This document shows positions 51,607 to 63,262 of a DNA stretch of 64,000 nt, in pieces. The notes under the pieces are model-generated. The model was not told the DNA's origin, ran no database searches, and worked only from the letters and a program-made list of their open reading frames with translations. The position numbers were made by a program, and so were the translations under genes. Each line of letters starts with the position of its first letter. The first letter of the stretch is position 1. The stretch spans positions 9,064,170 to 9,128,169 of the forward strand of contig CM055200.1 in the NCBI GenBank assembly GCA_029224185.1. The letters run 5' to 3'. The stretch is from Karalla daura (taxonomy: Eukaryota; Chordata; Actinopteri; Chaetodontiformes; Leiognathidae).

Positions 51607-53816
51607 GGAGCACTGCAGCCCGGCACACAGCCTGTAAAACCAGTCCGTCACTGGTGTCCAATCAACTCTCACAGACCTCTGACAAGGGTTCTTTGTGTTT
51701 TCAATAATGTACAGTTATGCAAATGTGTGGTTAAAGTCTTAAATGTTTTATGATTTTTTTTTTTTGTACTGAAATTGCAAGGACCGGAGCCTTACCCAGC
51801 ACGCTGCGAGTCAGGACGACAGCTTTGTTTACACAGATCTGGAAAGGAATTCTCTAAATGTCCTCTGGCCGATGTGTGCCAGGATCAGTCCCGCGGACGC
51901 CTCGCATTTCAAGAGAGCGACTGAATGAGCGAATGGACGGGGTGAAGACTTTCACTGTGCGTAGCTTCAGCTTTACAACAGGAATGTTGTCTGTAGAAAG
52001 TGGTACAGGCCAACGACAAACCATGAAGCATGTAGACCTCTCTCAAACCGATCAAGTCTGAAGGTGTTTGTGCTCAGCTAGTGAGCCACAGATGACCGTT
52101 TGAGCGGGACTGCTTTATTTTCACGACGGTTTTATAACTAACATGAGTGGATCTCATTTTACCGGCCATTTTTCAGTTGCGGTTCCTCGCCCGGAACGAG
52201 TCCACACAACGGTGGCCGAGTTTCCAACAAAGATCAGAGCAATATTCCGACCTTGAGCTGAATAAAGTCATATTCTGAAAAAAACAATGCATTTTATGCT
52301 CCTTAACAGAATAAAATCACATTTGATGATAAGGCGTGAAGCTTGGAGTATTCCAGTCATTCACATGATGCAAACATGTGAACACCTTGTTCTCAAAGTT
52401 CCTAGTCGACGTTTTGCCACACATTTGGCAGACTCAACGACGAGATGGGCAGTATAAGAGACTACAAACACAGGAACGTGGATAGTGTAGCGCAGCTGTC
52501 TGAGCGAATGGAGGAAGAAGAGGAGGAGTAACATATTTGTCCGAAGAAGTTGGAAACTGCTGGAAGATTCCAGAAGGCAGCAGCTGCAATGCAAAAAGCT
52601 GAATATCGCTAGAGACCACACTCCTGATGCATTTCCCATGCTTTCCTATCATCAAGGACATGATAATAAACAATGTGTCTAAGGAATATAATGTAGATTC
52701 ATCATTGGGTATTAATCCTACCTTGCTCTCCTGCATGTAAATGTGAATTCACATGTTCTATGTGAACGCCACAACTTAGAATTTATATTGAATTAGGTCA
52801 ATAGTCATGAATAGTCATATTACACACATGAAAACAGATGCACTGAGGTCATGGCAGGAGGCTGAAGTCTGCACCGCAGACACAATCCTCTGGCCAGTGA
52901 AGAGGTGAAGAAGCAGCGCTGCAGCTGCTTCCTCCCCACGGCTGCAAGAGGCCGAGCACGCGGTACACACAGAGACCAGACCTGGCAGCCCCATCAATCT
53001 CAGGTTTACTACAGAATACCAACATATATACACACACATTAAAAAAAAACAATAAAAATGTTTCAAAGCAAGTCGCCTGTCCTGTTGTGCAGCTCCCCCA
53101 GCAGCGAGTACTTCCAGTCACCTTTAAAAAACTAAAACTCTCGTACGCATGTCACGCAGCTGCTGGCGTACTTAGTGTTTAAGGAACAGAGGTCAAGTCT
53201 TCACTACTGCCTGGAACACATGGTAGAGATTGGATTTTGCCATCTATACAAATGAAAAACAAAACAAAAACCTTTGCAGTCTTGCTTCTCTCAGGAATGA
53301 GATTTGATAACGTCCAATTGACCTCCATTGCGCTGGAGGTCAATGCCATGTGAAAAGCATTTATGATAAGATAAATAGCTTCTCATTGCTGTCAAAGAAC
53401 CAGTGAAGTCTTATTTTTACATGTAGCGATTCACCATTTAATGAACCAAATTCACAGCTGGAACAAACGCAGCAAGTCACTGACAAACATGGGGTTTTCT
53501 CCAAACACTTTTATCTTTTAAAACTGTAAACGCGCATTATTGCCACGCCGTATGACACGGCCTCTAAAAAGGGCAGACCCGCACACGCCAGGTGTCGCAC
53601 ATGCGTCGAGGGAGGAGGGGGGAAAAAAAAAAACAAAAAAAAAGGTGCATCCCTGAACAGATGTGTGGCCGAAACGAGCCGATAAAACACTGGGCCGGAG
53701 TCGGGTCCGCTCACTAAAGCTCTGCCTCCAGTCAGCCACTCACTCACTCTCACATACACACACACACAGACTAGAACGTCCGCGGGCGTACTATCCGTTC
53801 CACGGATGAGAGTCCC
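51607..53816. other. Convergent 3' intergenic region, aprt/cdt1
   Basis: It holds the 3' UTRs of two genes facing each other. AATAAA at 52,261 and again at 52,310 are the likely plus-strand poly(A) signals of aprt. For cdt1, TTTAAT near 53,435 (ATTAAA on the minus strand) is a possible signal, with no canonical one closer. No further gene is supported; the open frames here have no recognisable domains. Confidence 0.55.
52261..52266 (+). terminator. aprt: Candidate aprt polyadenylation signal
   Basis: First canonical AATAAA downstream of the aprt stop codon, about 655 bp after it; a second AATAAA lies at 52,310. Which one is used cannot be told from sequence. Confidence 0.5.
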
Positions 53817-54087
53817 TTAGCGTCCGCTCTCTTCTCTCAGCCTGGCGCCGACCTTGTCCACCACCGCGGCGACCTCCATGCTCTTGTTCAGCTTCAGGTA
53901 GAAGTCCTTCCTGATCGGGTGCACGGTCAGCCAGCCGCCGGCCACCTCCGCCAGCAGCCGGAGGTGTCTCTCCATCTCACCTGCCCCACACAGACACGCC
54001 GCCACCGATCAGCCGGGACGCTCAAATAGCCCAAGTCATCTTTACACAATGCGGTGGAACCTTTGGAAAACATGCACGCGAGAGCGT

Positions 54088-54120
<33 letters not shown>

Positions 54121-57100
54121 TGTGTGTGTGTGTGGATGCTGGACTGACCTGCGCTGAGGGCCGATCTGTAGCTGGACACCATCCTGTTGCAGGCCACTTC
54201 CATGGTCAGGGCGGGCTTCTTCTCGGCGACGAAGACATTGCGCAGGATCCTGGCCAGCTCGGGGAGCCGGGACAGCATCAGCAGCCGCTCCTCCTGGGCC
54301 GGGTTTCGAGTCATGGCCACCTGGAGCTTCTGAGTCTCCTTCGCCCGAATCTGAGAGACACGGCCACAGCGACACACAGCGGCTCACAAACCTTTTCCCG
54401 AGGTTCAAATTGACGCACTTTGTGCTTTTCATTTTCAGCTTTTCCCAGCGTCTCACAGGGGTGATGGATGACATCACACTCAGTGTAGAACATGACACAA
54501 TAAAAATTGTGTTGTCCTATAAACAAAACTGTTACATTCATCTTTTGAAAAGTTAAGTTATGTTTTTAAGCATCCATCGTGCCAGACGGCTCGTACCCTG
54601 TCCAGCAGAGACTGGGACACTCCTCTGAGGGCGGCTGGGACCGGAGTGGCCGGGGTCTGCGGGGCAGCCGGCTGCTCTGGGGACGTCCTCTCTTTGCCCT
54701 CTGCACTTTCAGCCTCGTTCCTCAGAGCCACAGAAACCAAAGCCTTCTCCATCTGACCATAGCGGGGAAAGAAAACAACATCAGACCAACGTCGTGTCGC
54801 ATATCTGGAGGACTAACGCCCGAGCAGCTGCCGGGGCCGCCGCGGTCGGCCTGAGCCCGGCACCTTGGGTGTGATGAGCGAGCGAGCCTTCTCCAGGACT
54901 TCCTGGGCGGTGGCGGCCTTCTCCACACGAGGCGGCTGGGGCAGCGGGCTGGTCTGGATGGACGGCACCGTGTCCACGTTGAAGTGAGGGTGCCAGCGCG
55001 TCAGCTTGTCCTCCGGGACAGACATGGGGGGGACCAGCGAGGACAGGAAGACCTGCGGACGCGACACAGCTCGTTGGCATGGCTTGGAGGCCGCACTCCT
55101 AGGAGTTGTCTTAACACGAGTGCTTGCAGGATGGTCCATGCACATTCTGTCAACATGCTGCAGAGAATAATAGGATCTGCATGTCCTTCATTAGACAGAG
55201 CAGCTTCCAACTTGTTATGATCAAAATGCCAAGCACTGTCTGGGTTTCAACCTCCAGACAAAAGCACAGGGTGCAGTTAAGACTGGAATCTTCCAGATGT
55301 GCTGTTCTGTAGAATATGACCGTATTAGAGCAACGGAGCACTGAAACGGAGCTTGTGGTCATAGTTTTTATTGTGGTTAGGATCATAATATCACTGTCAA
55401 TGCAAACACAGTCAGCAGCCGGCGTTTGTGCTGCTCCCCTACCTTGTGGTGTTGCTTGACGATGGAGACCAGGTTGTGGTGGAAGATGTGTCTTCTCTCC
55501 AGGAGACGAGAGGCGGACAGAAGGGGACGAGCTTCGTTCTGGTCTGTGGAGGGCAAACGCGTTCACTATGGTGGCAGAAAGCAAACCTCGCGGAAACAGA
55601 ACTGAAATGTACATGTGTAACCTAACTGAGAGCCACTGTAGAGAGGAGAAAAATGAATTACGTGGCTGGAAACACAAATAAAGGGCATTTGTGGAAACAA
55701 GTCTAAAGCAACAGAGGTCGATCTGAAGGGAAGCCGGGGCATGTCTGAGAGGAGTGTGCCCCTACCTGAGACGATGATGGGCTCTGCGGTGAGCTGGTAG
55801 CTGCCCTTCTTGATATTGCTGTTGAAGGTGGGGACGTTCCTGTCCTGCCTCAGCGTGTAGGCGTCAGGAAACACGGTCTTTATCTGAGCCAAGTGGCTCT
55901 CCTCGAAACGCCTGCGAGACGAGAGGGGAAAACATGAGTCTCTGCGGCCAGGCGGGGTTTCACAGCTGCAAGGAAGAAGCAGCAGCGGCAGGAATCCAAC
56001 CAGACGTTTTGGCTGCACACAGATGACTGTTCTGTCCAAGAAACCACTGATAAGAGGGACTTTAAACCCTCAGTATTGACATGAGTAGACTAAAAAATGC
56101 CTATAGTTTTATTTAAAAACAAACTTATGTACTGCTATTTTTCCTTCCCCTTTACAAATGTGCATAGACCTTATACACAGGCTGATATAATGAAGACTAG
56201 CATGCAAGTAGGTTAAATTCAAGCAGGGGAGCCATGACGCTCACTGTATTACTATCATTGTGACGTCATTTTGAAGCCTCAACTGAGAAACATGATAAAG
56301 TCCTGGACATTGTTGGAGATCCAGGCGTGTCTACAGATCTGATTCCAACCACTCAGTGCTGCTGTTATCATCTCCAACGAGCAGGGCTTGCAGCCAGTGC
56401 CAATCAGCAGTGTGACAGAGCAGCCTCGTCCGCATCATCTCTCGAGGTTTCCACCTACTTGTGCATCATGTCCTGGACCCCCTGCTTGATCTTGGAGAAG
56501 GTGGCCGTCTCGCTGCGGTTGTGCAGCATGGCCACCACCGTGTCCATGCTCCTGAACATCTCGGCCAGCACCTTGTACTGGTAGGGCAGGGAGAGGCCGG
56601 GGGGCACGGCCTGGGCGAGGGTGTGGTACTTCTGGTAGGCCGGCAGCTCGGCACTGAGGAGGTGAGAACGAGGCAGTCAAGCTGCTGACCCGGGCTCAGT
56701 GGAGACAATGCTGCAGCTGCCGAGAGCGGGCCGTCCAGCACACACTCACCTGTCCGTGGCCGGGGTCTCGCTCTGTTTGGGTGCCTCCGCCTCCCTCTCC
56801 TCCGTCCTCCTCTGAACCTTGGCTGCCAGCTCTTTGGCTCTGGCCACAGTGGACCTGAGCGCCTGGGCATCAGGGACGGGGAGGGAGGGGTCTGCGCTGG
56901 TCTGTGAGGTGTCCGGAGCCGAGGCCGGAGAGGACTTAGACGCTGAGGACTGACGGGCAGTGCTGGCCTTCGCTCCATGTTTCTTGATCTTCTGAAGGCG
57001 AGACTTGAGAGCTACAAGATCCTCTTTACTTAGAGTCTGAAAGAGAAGGGACTCTGCTCAGTGCCAAGGATGGTGATTTGCAAAAAGTTAGCAAAATATC

Positions 57101-58432
57101 AATGCATGTTATATATTTTTTTAAAAGCCACAGTGGGACTGTGGCAATGTATTGATTTAAATACAGTGAAATAAAATACATGACAATATATCGGGAGACC
57201 AGGGAAACTCCTCAGTATCTGTGAAAACTGAAATCATATGATAAATGTGACAACTGTTCAAAGAAGCTGACAGTTTAAGTGAGATGTGACACACACTACC
57301 TTGCTGGTGGATCCCCGTGGCTGAGGCCTCTGCGTGGAGCTGCTCTGACAGATCTCCTGGTTCTCACACTCCGAGGGCTGCGAGGTGACCTGGACAGACA
57401 AACACGTTTATGTCAGTCTTGACTGACTTAAAGTACACATCTCACACACAGACACAAAGACAGAGGCACGCATGCACACAAATCTGATCTCGTTATGCCA
57501 CTTGCACATCATGCATCTACTGTGTAGATATGCATCTTTATAAGACGTAAAGTCCTTCCAAGTCAATTCATACCATTTGCTGGATTTATTCAGGTCTAGT
57601 CTGATTTCACCTGCCTTACTTTCTTATGAGTTTACTACTTATTGCTTGCACTAATGCTATTTATCATGTCTACTTGTCGGCTGTTGACTGGAACTAAGTT
57701 GCCAATTTTGTTTCACTCTCAAGCAAGTGCAGACTGGGAAAAGCAATAAAAAGTCTGAATCTTTGAAAGACCTACAGACATACACAGACAGAGACAAACA
57801 CACACACACACACACGCACTACCTTGCTGGTGGTCACTGTGGGCTGCAGCCTCTGGGGGATCTTCTGGTTCTCACACTCCGGGGGCTGCTGGGTCACCTA
57901 CACACACACACAAGTTCACCTCAGTTTTAACTTTTAAACCACACACACACCACGGGCTCGTACAGACACAGCTGTCTGGGCAGGGTCCCAGGCTGACAGT
58001 CAGCTGGTCCGGGGCCGTGTCTGCTGCTCTTACCTGCGGGCTGTCTGCAGGGAGCACCAGCTTCTTCCTCGCCGTCCTGCGGCTGGCCGGCTGCTCCGGG
58101 GCCGCGGCGGCGGCTCTGTCCCCGGCTGCCTGTCTCCTCTTCTTGGCGGTGCTGTGCTCCGCCGCGGCGGAGCTCACCGCCGCCCCGGGCTCCGTCGACA
58201 CCTCCGCCGAGCTCCGCTTCGGGGTCCGGGGGCTGCGGGGAGGCTGCACCCCGGCGGCCTCGTCCACCACCCGGGCGAACTCCTCATGGACGGGCGAGGA
58301 GAAGAGGGCGACGTCCTGTTTCTTGGAAGATTGTGATCGCGTCTGAGCCGAACTCCGCTTCGGGCCCTTCACCGGGCCGTCCACGGCTTTCTTCCTCTGG
58401 GAGAAGAAGTCCGTGACCCGGGCCTGCGACAT
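53817..58432 (-). CDS. cdt1: DNA replication licensing factor Cdt1 (11 exons)
   Basis: Loads MCM2-7 onto origins with ORC and Cdc6; held in check by geminin and S-phase proteolysis. Minus-strand exons in order: 58,432-58,034; 57,897-57,823; 57,389-57,300; 57,036-56,750; 56,653-56,459; 55,911-55,766; 55,543-55,443; 55,052-54,864; 54,752-54,597; 54,350-54,149; 53,980-53,817. Junctions are GT/AG and phases agree; 2,004 bp, 667 residues (human has 546). Residues 3-14, QARVTDFFSQRK, are a PIP degron (Q..V TD FF...K). KKRR at 97-100 suggests a nuclear signal and KKLVL at 123-127 a possible cyclin-docking motif. Exons 5-7 encode the geminin-binding winged helix (LPYQYKVLAEMFRSMDTVVA; NRSETATFSKIKQGVQDMM). 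Exons 10-11 encode the C-terminal MCM-binding winged helix (LPELARILRNVFVAEKKPAL; PIRKDFYLKL). Exons 2 and 3 are tandem duplicates. Confidence 0.96.
54090..54134 (+). repeat. (TG)n microsatellite in cdt1 intron 10
   Basis: A TG run with a single C interruption at 54,120, lying between exons 10 and 11 of cdt1. It ends only about 15 bp from the exon 10 donor at 54,149, so length changes fall close to a splice site. Confidence 0.95.
57300..57897 (-). other. cdt1: Duplicated exon pair in cdt1 (exons 2 and 3)
   Basis: Exon 2 (57,897-57,823, 25 codons) and exon 3 (57,389-57,300, 30 codons) both run VT.QP.ECENQ.I.Q ... TSK. Their nucleotide sequences share long identical stretches, such as GGAGTGTGAGAACCAG, and the donors also match (AAGGTAGTG). 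Both are phase 0 at each end, so gain or skipping of either keeps the frame. They lie in the disordered N-terminal region between the PIP degron and the geminin-binding domain. Confidence 0.88.
57796..57815 (+). repeat. Short (CA)n in cdt1 intron 2
   Basis: A CA run just past the donor of duplicated exon 2 (TG on the coding strand). The equivalent donor of exon 3 is followed by GTGTGTGTC, so a short TG stretch may have been part of the duplicated unit. Confidence 0.85.
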
Positions 58433-58595
58433 GTTGCTGCTGGAGGGGGGAGAGGAGGAGGAAGAGGAGCGCACAGGAAGAGTAGCACCAACACTATGTG
58501 GATCCAGACACTGGGGACAGCATATGTACAACAATCGCCATCAACAATAGAGCTGCGCGGAAATGGTCACACACTCCACAGGAAGAAGATCCAGG

Positions 58596-58629
58596 TTTCG
58601 CGCCAATTCATCAAAGCCCCGCCCCCCGC
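58596..58629 (-). promoter_or_regulatory. cdt1: cdt1 promoter elements: E2F site, CCAAT, GC box
   Basis: TTTCGCGCC (58,596-58,604) matches the E2F consensus TTTSSCGC. It overlaps CCAAT (58,603-58,607) and is followed by a GC box, GCCCCGCCCCCCGC (58,616-58,629). All lie 165-200 bp upstream of the cdt1 start codon. CDT1 is a known E2F target in animals, so G1/S control is expected. Transcription start positions cannot be read from the sequence. Confidence 0.7.
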
Positions 58630-58679
58630 TCTGGAACGTGTTACGGAAACAAGGAGGGGACATTTAAAGGGCTCTACGC

Positions 58680-61064
58680 CATAGACTGTGTACTATATAT
58701 ATATGTGTATACACACTTTATTTTAGGGAAGTTCTCAAGGCTTCTCTCTCTCGCTCTCTCTCTCTCTACGGAGGGTTATAGGAGGCAGCTGGAGGACACA
58801 GAACACAGAAACCAGGGTCATTTTCCCCCATTATTTATTGGATATTTAATAACTGACTGAAGAGCTCCAGCATCAGGACTTAACTTATTGATTCAAATGC
58901 TGCTTTCTTTGCACATATATACTGTCTGACGTGTCACACAAGTGATTTTTGCACTCTACACTCACAACTAAAATCTTCAACTTGGATTTTTTTCTTTCCT
59001 TTCCTTTTCTTTTTTTTTTTGCATAGATCCAGTGTACTTTTCATTTTTGCAGCGATCCCTTGGTTTCACTCATGGATCCTTTGTTACATCACTTTTACAA
59101 CTCTTTGGATTATGATAACTGATAATGAATGAGAACAATTACTCACTGTAAATAGATGTCCACACCCACTCTTTGAGGGAGTTTTTATAAGGAGCTCTCG
59201 AAGGATTAGCAAAGAACACATGAAGACACATGATCATTTGTGAGTGGCGTGCAGGACTATAGTAAAACAGCCAATCAGCTTAAAAGTGGTTGCCAGATAA
59301 GCATGAAAGGGAACCAGATCTATGCAAAAACATATTGCAATATTGCCTCACCTGACAATATGATTGTAAAAAGGGTTTGTAAAATAGCATCTTATGCATG
59401 TCTGACGAAACCAGTGTTACCTGGTTTTCTATTTACATTATAAAAGAAGGATAAATACTATTTTGAACTTTAAAAACTACGGTCTACATCGATACTACAC
59501 TCACCCCAGGGTTGATTTGATTGTTTCTTTGACTCATTCATTCTGTGACTGTTGATCATTTTGTTTGAAGAGACACACTTGTAGAGGTCCATTGAGATCC
59601 TGTAAAAGCCAAATTTAATATTCGCTGTAAAGATAATCTAATCATCTGTGACAGTTAGACCAACTTGGGGGTATGAAAGAGGATTGACGGTTCCAGCCGA
59701 GCTTTCCGGTTATTCTTGAAGATAAAATCTGACATTAAAAATGCATCAACCTCTATAGCATAGAATGAACTACTGGGGTCCTTAGATAGCATGCAGTTAA
59801 GATAAGTTAACTTCAAAGCATATATAAATAAAAAACACTCATTGTATAAATCTGTTAACAATGTAGTGCAGGAGTAGTTCCAGCCTGAAACTGAAGATGA
59901 AGATGTGAAGGCCTTGCATTGTTAGTGCTGACTAAACTGTCATGGGTGTTAGCAGGACAGTGAGTGACATTACTCACATCGTGATTTATTGTCTTGTCCT
60001 GTGGCGTCGTCCTCACTGACGCCATGTATGCTTTTATACACTAGGGGGCGTCAACGTCACAGCAATGTCCTTTAAGTTGGCATCAGCTGCGTTTAGACAT
60101 CAGTAAACACCATTACAACAACTATTACTACAACTATTGGCAGTACCATGGCTACTGCAATCAGTGTTAATAATAACAATATGGGGTAGTGGATGATGGT
60201 ATTACTTTTAGCCTAAATCTCTCAACACACAACACAAACTTCCTCTTAAACTTTTCTTTTCTTTCTTTCTTAAACTCAGTGTATAGCAGTAAATTTCAAC
60301 TGCCTCTGTATTTCGTAGGTAAATGTTGTCTCATCAGTGTGTTTTTCTATTTAGTGCATGCACACACTATCAATGCACCTCTGTTGTCTTGCCACCTCAA
60401 CATTGTACATCTCCTTGCAATAAGACAAATCTAGGTTTATCTTATATGTTCAATACATTTCTTCCATTTGTCTCTCAGACTGCCTCTCACAACTTAACCT
60501 CTTTCACATTGTTTTGAGCTTTTATTTGCACCAATACGCATAGATCTGATGTATTATGCACCTCTGCAATAAGTTCTTGCTATTAGTCAAGGATGTTTTG
60601 TCCTGTCACTCTCTAAAAAGTGTGTTTTTCCCCCCAAGTTAGTGTTGAAATCTCCTGAATTGATGAATAAAGTTTTGCCTGTCTACCTGTTTCTATCTCC
60701 ATGAAACAGCATGACAGCTGCGACATATAACTTATGCTACTATTATTACAGTTTTTCCTGATTTTTGATTACTTACCTATTGTTATTACTTGCTATTATT
60801 ATTTTGCTTAATTTTCATTATTATTGTTGTTTAATTATGATGATGATGATTATTATTATTATTGTTTTTTTTATTTTGAAAACTGTGTTGACTGTTGTGC
60901 TTTGTGAATGTGATTTTTTTTGTCCTGCCCGGCAATCATTTCTTCAATGGATAAAGCACTTATTCTGCTTTATATATGTAATAGCCATTCTGTGCAAATT
61001 CTACAAAAACATGTGTTTGGACTTTATTGCTCCTCTGGAAATCCCCTAGCGAGATTAATGAAGG
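58680..61064. other. Intergenic region between cdt1 and the piezo1-like exon
   Basis: No gene is supported. There is a CT-rich stretch (58,742-58,768) and a T/C-rich stretch near 58,985-59,020. Two segments look like 3' ends of non-LTR retroposons: one ends in GATGAATAAAGTTTTGCC near 60,662, the other in GAGATTAATGAAGGTATC near 61,051. Between about 59,100 and 60,180 I see nothing recognisable. Confidence 0.45.
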
Positions 61065-61200
<136 letters not shown>

Positions 61201-61700
61201 CATCCAGCAGTGTGGGCGCAGGGCAGCTGGGTCAGGGGTCAGCAGCAGGCAGGTCTTGTGCAGACAGGACCCAGCGGCAGCAGAGCTGTGGAGCTGTGGA
61301 GCTGCAGATGTGTGGTGGTGAAAAGCCTCTCTATTGCCGCCCAGTGAATCACATTTTCCACCTCCAGCTCTGTGACTCTCTGTGACTCAGCCTGGGCCCC
61401 TCACAGGAACACATGCAACAAAAGCTCTCTTCCTCCAGCTGCTGAAGCTCGCGTCCGAGGCTGAGGATCGATACGCGATCAATCAGAAACTTCTCTCCGC
61501 CTGTAAACACTTTTTTTCGCCCACCTTCTCTCTCTCCCCCGTCTTTCTTTCTTTTTTGCGGATTGGAGATGGGCGGACATCGGATCTACTCACTCCTCTG
61601 TCACAAAGTTTCGCTCAGACGATCGGCTCGATGGAGCTAGAGCGAGCGGGTCCGGATCGATCGTAGTCGGTGATCGGGGGTGTTATCGATCAGCTGTGAC

Positions 61701-61764
61701 ATGGATCTGCAGGTCGTCGTGTGGCTCTGCTACTGCTGTCTGCTGCCCGTGGCGCTGCTATCAG
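61701..61764 (+). CDS. piezo1: First coding exon of a piezo1-like mechanosensitive channel (partial)
   Basis: ATG at 61,701 opens 21 codons, MDLQVVVWLCYCCLLPVALL plus S, and ends in phase 1 at a good donor (CAG/GTAAAT, 61,762-61,770). The peptide is hydrophobic like a first membrane segment. It aligns with the start of human PIEZO1 (M-acidic, V, Y, LLP.ALL) at the same length and with the same exon 1 phase. Piezo1 is a trimeric plasma-membrane cation channel of more than 2,000 residues that opens under membrane tension. Position supports the call: in human, PIEZO1 is the divergent neighbour of CDT1. No second exon is recognisable before the window ends, so intron 1 exceeds 2.2 kb. With so short a match, another membrane or secreted protein cannot be excluded. 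Confidence 0.7.
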
Positions 61765-62073
61765 GTAAATACCTCCTACCTCTGCTTTCCCCGGACTAAC
61801 CCGCTCCGCAGCAGAGAAGTGAAGTAATGAGAAGTGAAGTGAAGTTTGTGTGTCAGCTGTGCAGCGGCGATCGTTGGACACATGCAGTGTAAAAAAAAGT
61901 GTCAAAAAAAGAGAGAAAGTTGTCTCCGACGCGAACTTTCTCCAGAGCGAGCGTCTTGTTTCCTGCAGGGAGACGGAGATCACGGGATATGTCTGAGATG
62001 ATCATGGCACTGGTGTGGAAGTCTTTAGTTTTTTTGTCCAGTTTTCCAGCACTGCTGAGGCCTGGCTGCTGTG

Positions 62074-62077
<4 letters not shown>

Positions 62078-62141
<64 letters not shown>

Positions 62142-62160
62142 ACACACACACACACACACA
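62078..62160 (+). repeat. (AC)n microsatellite
   Basis: About 41 AC units with one T interruption at 62,137. It pairs, as an inverted repeat, with the TG tract 76 bp downstream. Confidence 0.97.
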
Positions 62161-62234
62161 GCACCCTGTTCCCACTGTGATCTCACACCATGCTGCTGAA
62201 TAACAGCCCTGCTGAAAAACCCAGTTATCAGGCT

Positions 62235-62236
<2 letters not shown>

Positions 62237-62311
<75 letters not shown>
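62237..62311 (+). repeat. (TG)n microsatellite
   Basis: About 37 uninterrupted TG units. It is complementary to the AC tract at 62,078-62,160. Confidence 0.97.
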
Positions 62312-62313
<2 letters not shown>

Positions 62314-62636
62314 TAAACAGATGCAGCGTCTGATAGTTTGGAGTGAACTTGTTTTATCTAGAGCCAGCAGTGCCGCATGTGAAATTTCAGAGAGTTGTGT
62401 ATTTTTTGTGTATTTTTCATCCCATTCATTGACTGGTTAGTTCTTTGGTCCGTGGGAGTCCAGAAAGTCAGCCGTTTTGTCCAAAAGAACTAAAATAATG
62501 CAGAAAATACAGAATTTTTAAAAGATCAGCTGATGTCAGACAATTCAGACCTTATTTTTTGAGAATATTCTCACTGAAACTTTGGGGAAAATGCTAAGAC
62601 CAGTGGATGATTGAAATAGTTAAACTATTAGATAAA

Positions 62637-62760
62637 CAGGAACTTTATTGATCCCTTGGGGAGGTTCCCTATGGGAAATTCAGGTTCCAGTTGGAAATAA
62701 CACACTTTTGCAAAACAGTAGGAGGGGAATATCCTCAAGGGATGGCAGTATCATTGGCAG
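62637..62760 (-). mobile_element. Retroelement 3'-end-like fragment
   Basis: AACTTTATTGATCCCTTGGG followed by GGGAAATTCAGGTTCCAG is the reverse complement of a CCC...GGGATCAATAAAGTT type tail, common at the 3' end of fish non-LTR retroposons. The family assignment is from memory; the 5' limit is unclear. Confidence 0.55.
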
Positions 62761-62938
62761 ACTGCTATAAAGACCTGTTCCAGACTTTGTGAGGGAGGTA
62801 GCGACAGTTACGAGGGTCAGGGGAGGTCATGACACATTAGTCCTGCTTCCCCTGCCCCGGGTACCATTTGTTGGGTGTTAAAGAATCCAACAAGTCCCTC
62901 ATCGATTATAAGCTGATGAAAGGATGACTTGTTGCAGC

Positions 62939-63262
62939 TCTACCCTTCATCCACCCATTTTTTTTACCTGCTTTATAGCCACAGGTGTCTTGGTGCCTAT
63001 CTGGAGCTCATTTAGACTGAAGACAGGGAACACACCCAACACAGGACACACACACACACACCATTCACTCTCATCCTCACACTTAGGAGCAATTTAGAAT
63101 CTAAGTGGCCTAAAAAAAGCATGTTTTTGGGGACTGTGGGAGGAAACCAGAGTCCCCACAGCAAACCCCTGCAGACATGGGGTGAACACGCAAGCTCCAC
63201 ACAATAAGAGACCTTCTTGCTGTGAGACAACAGCACCAACCACTGCACCACAATGTGGCCTA
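62939..63262 (-). mobile_element. Common teleost interspersed repeat fragment
   Basis: Contains CATCCACCCATTTTTTTTAC, CACCATTCACTCTCATCCTC, GCAATTTAGAATCTAAGTGG, GGACTGTGGGAGGAAACCAG, GAACACGCAAGCTCCACAC and AACCACTGCACCAC in this order. This is a very abundant fish repeat, often assigned to an RTE-like LINE; it reads here as the antisense copy. It is diverged and has no coding frame. Confidence 0.7.

Noticed and set aside
52444..52530. Short plus-strand frame ending in an acidic run
   Set aside because: Preceded by a stop, no splice context, and inside the convergent 3' region; too short to support.
61382..61666. 94-codon frame upstream of the piezo1-like exon
   Set aside because: No domain; it lies in the probable 5' UTR/promoter and could at most be an upstream open frame.
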